From NCBI RefSeq assembly GCF_900115085.1, contig NZ_FOVF01000010.1, forward strand, positions 57,314 to 121,313: DNA of 64,000 nucleotides, read 5' to 3'. The DNA is from Dokdonella immobilis. GTDB taxonomy: Bacteria > Pseudomonadota > Gammaproteobacteria > Xanthomonadales > Rhodanobacteraceae. Shown here one piece after another: positions 61,945 through 64,000 of the stretch (positions within the stretch are counted from its first letter, which is position 1; the number at the start of each line of letters is the position of its first letter). Below the pieces are notes generated by a model that saw nothing but the letters and a program-made list of their open reading frames with translations, did no database searches and had not been told where the DNA came from. Both the position numbers and the translations under genes were made by a program.

Positions 61945-63423
61945 TCAGGCATTCTGCTGCAGCAGGAATCGGGCCTTGGGGGCGAATTCGCTGTCGCTGA
62001 AGTGCCTGGCGAGATATTCGAGTCGTTGCCGGCGTTGCGGCGATGCCTCGGGGGCGCGCAATGAGAAGGCGAACCATGCGGACGCCAGGGCAGGGAGCTT
62101 CGGGTGGGTCCTGGCGATGGCGTGGAGGAGCGCCTCGGCGTCCGCGTCGGCACCGATTCGCAGGAGCGGGTTGAGCAGACGCAACATGAGCGGAGGCGCG
62201 ATGCGTGGCGCGCCGGCGCAGACCTTCAGGTAGTCTGTCCACACCGTCCTGAGTTCGCCGATCGTTGACTCGTCCTTCGCCGGGAAGCTCAGTACCCGCG
62301 TGGCCGCAGCATCGAGCTGGTCCGCTGTGCCGCCATAGCGGGCGCAACGATACAGCGCAGTCAGAACGTGCAACTGCCCCGGCTCTTCGGCCTCGATATT
62401 CTCCAGCAGCGCACGTGCCCGCGAGACTTCGAGCTTTCCGATTTGTTCAAGCGCCTTCGCATAGGCCAGGGCATGACCGTCGCGTTTTTCTTCGCGTTCG
62501 TCCTCCTCGACGAAGTCATTGCGCACGACGCCCAGGCGGCGCAACAGCAACGCGATTCCTGCCCCGCAGACGATGCCACCCGCATGCGCGTCGAAGCCGA
62601 TCTGCGTATCGCCGGACAGCCACAGGTTCAGCACTTCCCAGCCGAGCCAGAACGGCAGCAGCACGAGTGCCGGCACGCGCACATAATCGAAAACGACGAA
62701 AAACCAGTAGAAGACGCGAACCCGGCGCCGACTCCAGATGACGCAATATGCGCCCATCAATGCAGCGATGGCGCCTGATGCACCGAGGGCCAGGCCCTGA
62801 TCACCCCAATGCCAGGCCACCGTCGCAAACGAAGCGCCGAAGCCGCCGGCGATGTAGAGCCCGAGATACCACCATGGCCCAAGCGCGCCCTCGACGAGCA
62901 GACCCAGGATCAACAGAAAAAGCATGTTGCCGACCAGATGCTCCAGGCCACCGTGCATGAACATCGCCCATGCCATCCGCCCTGGTTCGACGTTCGAGAA
63001 GCGCAAGGCATGGCCCGAGGTAAACGTGCTGTCGCGGATTCGATCGAACTCGGTGCGCTTCGCGCGCCACTCCGCGTGGCCTTGGTGGCCTGGGTCGATG
63101 ATCTGGTCGGCACGCAGCGCTTCGAGGAAGATCGGGTCGGATTCGATCAGCGCAAGTTTCAGTTCCGGCGGGGCGCCCTGCATCGCTTCGAGGCGTTGCT
63201 CGGCATCATCATCGCCAACGTGGTCGCGCAGCCAGTCGCTGTAGGCAGGGAACTCGATCTTGCCCAGTTCCGACTTCTGGTAGTAGTCCAGTGCCTGTTG
63301 CAGCACGCGATCGTCGCCGGATTGCAGGAAGAAATAGACGGCGCAGTTGAGCAGGATCAGCGTCAGCGTGACCAGGGGCGCATTCGCCATGGTCATTCGA
63401 CGGTGCAGCGGCATGATCAGCAA
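61945..63423 (-). CDS. rhomboid intramembrane serine protease with C-terminal helical-repeat domain
   Basis: A 492-residue protein. The rhomboid core has a long first periplasmic insertion after helix 1 (VTLTLILLNCAVYFFLQ), FMHGGLEHLVGNMLFLLILG, the nucleophile S216 in LALGASGAIAALMGAY and the catalytic H280 in GFDAHAGGIVCGAG. Residues about 300-492 are cytoplasmic and built of helix pairs (YAKALEQIGKLEVSRARALLEN, ALLHAIARTHPKLPAL), TPR-like. Cleaves within membranes. The TTG at 63423 has GGAG 7 bases upstream; the ATG at 63414 is an alternative start. Confidence 0.9.
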   Translation of the reverse strand: MLIMPLHRRMTMANAPLVTLTLILLNCAVYFFLQSGDDRVLQQALDYYQKSELGKIEFPAYSDWLRDHVGDDDAEQRLEAMQGAPPELKLALIESDPIFLEALRADQIIDPGHQGHAEWRAKRTEFDRIRDSTFTSGHALRFSNVEPGRMAWAMFMHGGLEHLVGNMLFLLILGLLVEGALGPWWYLGLYIAGGFGASFATVAWHWGDQGLALGASGAIAALMGAYCVIWSRRRVRVFYWFFVVFDYVRVPALVLLPFWLGWEVLNLWLSGDTQIGFDAHAGGIVCGAGIALLLRRLGVVRNDFVEEDEREEKRDGHALAYAKALEQIGKLEVSRARALLENIEAEEPGQLHVLTALYRCARYGGTADQLDAAATRVLSFPAKDESTIGELRTVWTDYLKVCAGAPRIAPPLMLRLLNPLLRIGADADAEALLHAIARTHPKLPALASAWFAFSLRAPEASPQRRQRLEYLARHFSDSEFAPKARFLLQQNA

Positions 63424-63759
63424 GAAGAGTCTCCCCCGAGGCGGCGCGACTATAACAATTCACAAGCTCGGGAACATGTGCGGTCTTCGAGATGGATCGA
63501 TACACGAGTCGCGAGAATGGCGCGCCGGCGCGCTCAGCGGGCTGAAGCCTGCCCAAGACGTCGCGGTTGACGCCATTGGCGTTATGCGCGTGGCTGCTCA
63601 ACACGGCATTGGCATTTCGTCTCCACAGAAGCCCTGACAGGGCGCGCAGGAAATGGTTGCGGCTGTGGGTGTTGAGATGGACGCCTCCTTCACCTACGGC
63701 GTCACGTTGCGCCAGACTGGAAGTACTACCGACCAGTCACAGATGAGGAGGCGTCCGTC
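63424..63759. other. gap containing the 5' noncoding end of an IS110-family element
   Basis: 336 bases between the rhomboid gene and the IS110 transposase gene. No protein is supported. The element's left end must lie somewhere in here, but IS110 elements lack clear terminal inverted repeats and I cannot fix the boundary. Confidence 0.5.
63678..63756 (+). promoter_or_regulatory. inverted repeat covering the transposase ribosome site
   Basis: ggacgcctcc (63678-63687) is the exact inverse of ggaggcgtcc (63747-63756), which includes the Shine-Dalgarno GAGGAGG region a few bases before the ATG at 63760. Pairing in mRNA would hide the ribosome site. Confidence 0.5.
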
Positions 63760-64000
63760 ATGAATCCTAGTCTCGTTGCCATCGATCTTGCAAAGAATTG
63801 CTATCAGGTCTGCGTCTTGGATGCCCAAGGCCAAGTGAAATCGAACCGCCGGTTTTCGGCAGGCAAATTCACCCAGTTCATCCACCAGCTCCCGATCACC
63901 TCGATTGCCATGGAGGCTTGTGGCAGTTCGAATTATTGGGGCCGCCGTTTGCAGGCGTTGGGGCACCGCGTACTGCTGATTCCGGCCCAGCACGTCAAGG
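63760..64000 (+). CDS. IS110-family (DEDD) transposase, N-terminal fragment
   Basis: The first 80 codons of an IS110/IS1111-type transposase: MNPSLVAIDLAKNCYQVCVL, with the first catalytic Asp in AIDLAKN and the Glu in SIAMEACGSSNYWGRRLQAL, then GHRVLLIPAQHVK. The gene continues past the right edge. These RuvC-like recombinases are guided, in the IS110 group, by a bridge RNA encoded in the element's noncoding end. GAGGAGG lies 8-12 bases before the ATG. Confidence 0.9.
   Translation, partial: MNPSLVAIDLAKNCYQVCVLDAQGQVKSNRRFSAGKFTQFIHQLPITSIAMEACGSSNYWGRRLQALGHRVLLIPAQHVK

Noticed and set aside
1..64000. rRNA and tRNA genes
   Set aside because: I looked for 16S/23S landmarks and tRNA-like cloverleaf ends and saw none; a covariance search would be needed to exclude a tRNA fully.

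Overview
The window is GC-rich, densely packed gammaproteobacterial DNA. RlmKL, PurT, the leucyltransferase Bpt, YhhQ, YceH, TesB and a VanY-like carboxypeptidase, together with abundant GTAG-type extragenic repeats and secreted proteins ending in a short LFxDGFD-like tail, suggest the Lysobacterales (Xanthomonadales), probably near Rhodanobacteraceae. That placement is an inference from gene content; no rRNA or tRNA gene is present to test it.

1-5.2 kb (minus strand): a tightly overlapping run of a TPR-GGDEF diguanylate cyclase, a dienelactone hydrolase, a HIT protein and the 5-oxoprolinase subunits PxpB, PxpC and PxpA (PxpA cut by the left edge). 5.4-11.7 kb (plus): a DUF3025 protein, a four-gene ABC/Gld-like export operon (ATPase, permease, GldG-like, DUF4340) and a DUF423 membrane protein. 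12-17 kb: a small secreted protein overlapping a collagen-like/LamG protein, then a penicillin-acylase-family hydrolase with a clear terminator. 17-22.3 kb (minus): secreted M35 metalloprotease, tricorn-like S41 protease and VanY-like peptidase. 22.6-26.5 kb (minus): a DUF4177/ribbon-helix-helix/SPFH operon behind a twin-palindrome promoter, a beta-propeller-like secreted protein and a transglutaminase-fold protein. 26.5-35.7 kb: purT, bpt, a DUF2007-like protein, tesB, an AmpD-like amidase, a large REP array, a small hydrolase, rlmKL, a Gly/Tyr-rich secreted protein and a methyltransferase. 36-39.5 kb (minus): yhhQ, yceH and an S9 peptidase, each overlapping the next by 4 bases.

40-47 kb: a secreted FG-GAP protein, then a 2-oxoacid:ferredoxin oxidoreductase cluster (GltD-like FAD/Fe-S subunit, fused gamma-alpha subunit, beta subunit) whose intergenic gaps are filled by three kinds of palindromic repeat. 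47.1-49.9 kb: a distinctly AT-richer two-gene island, a superfamily-1 helicase-like ATPase overlapping a DUF2290-like protein, which is the best candidate here for an undescribed (probably defence-type) system. 50-60 kb: secreted beta-rich proteins (delta-60 repeat, PQQ-propeller, pre-peptidase domain) sharing the LFxDGFD-like tail, an IS3 remnant, and a tyrosinase fused to five 63-residue repeats. 60.3-64 kb: a membrane/TPR gene broken by an in-frame TAA, a rhomboid protease with a helical-repeat tail, and the start of an IS110-family element cut by the right edge.

The main themes are a large secreted/envelope inventory, numerous proteases and unusually heavy loading with REP-like palindromes. 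All motif calls were made by reading the sequence; no database search was run.
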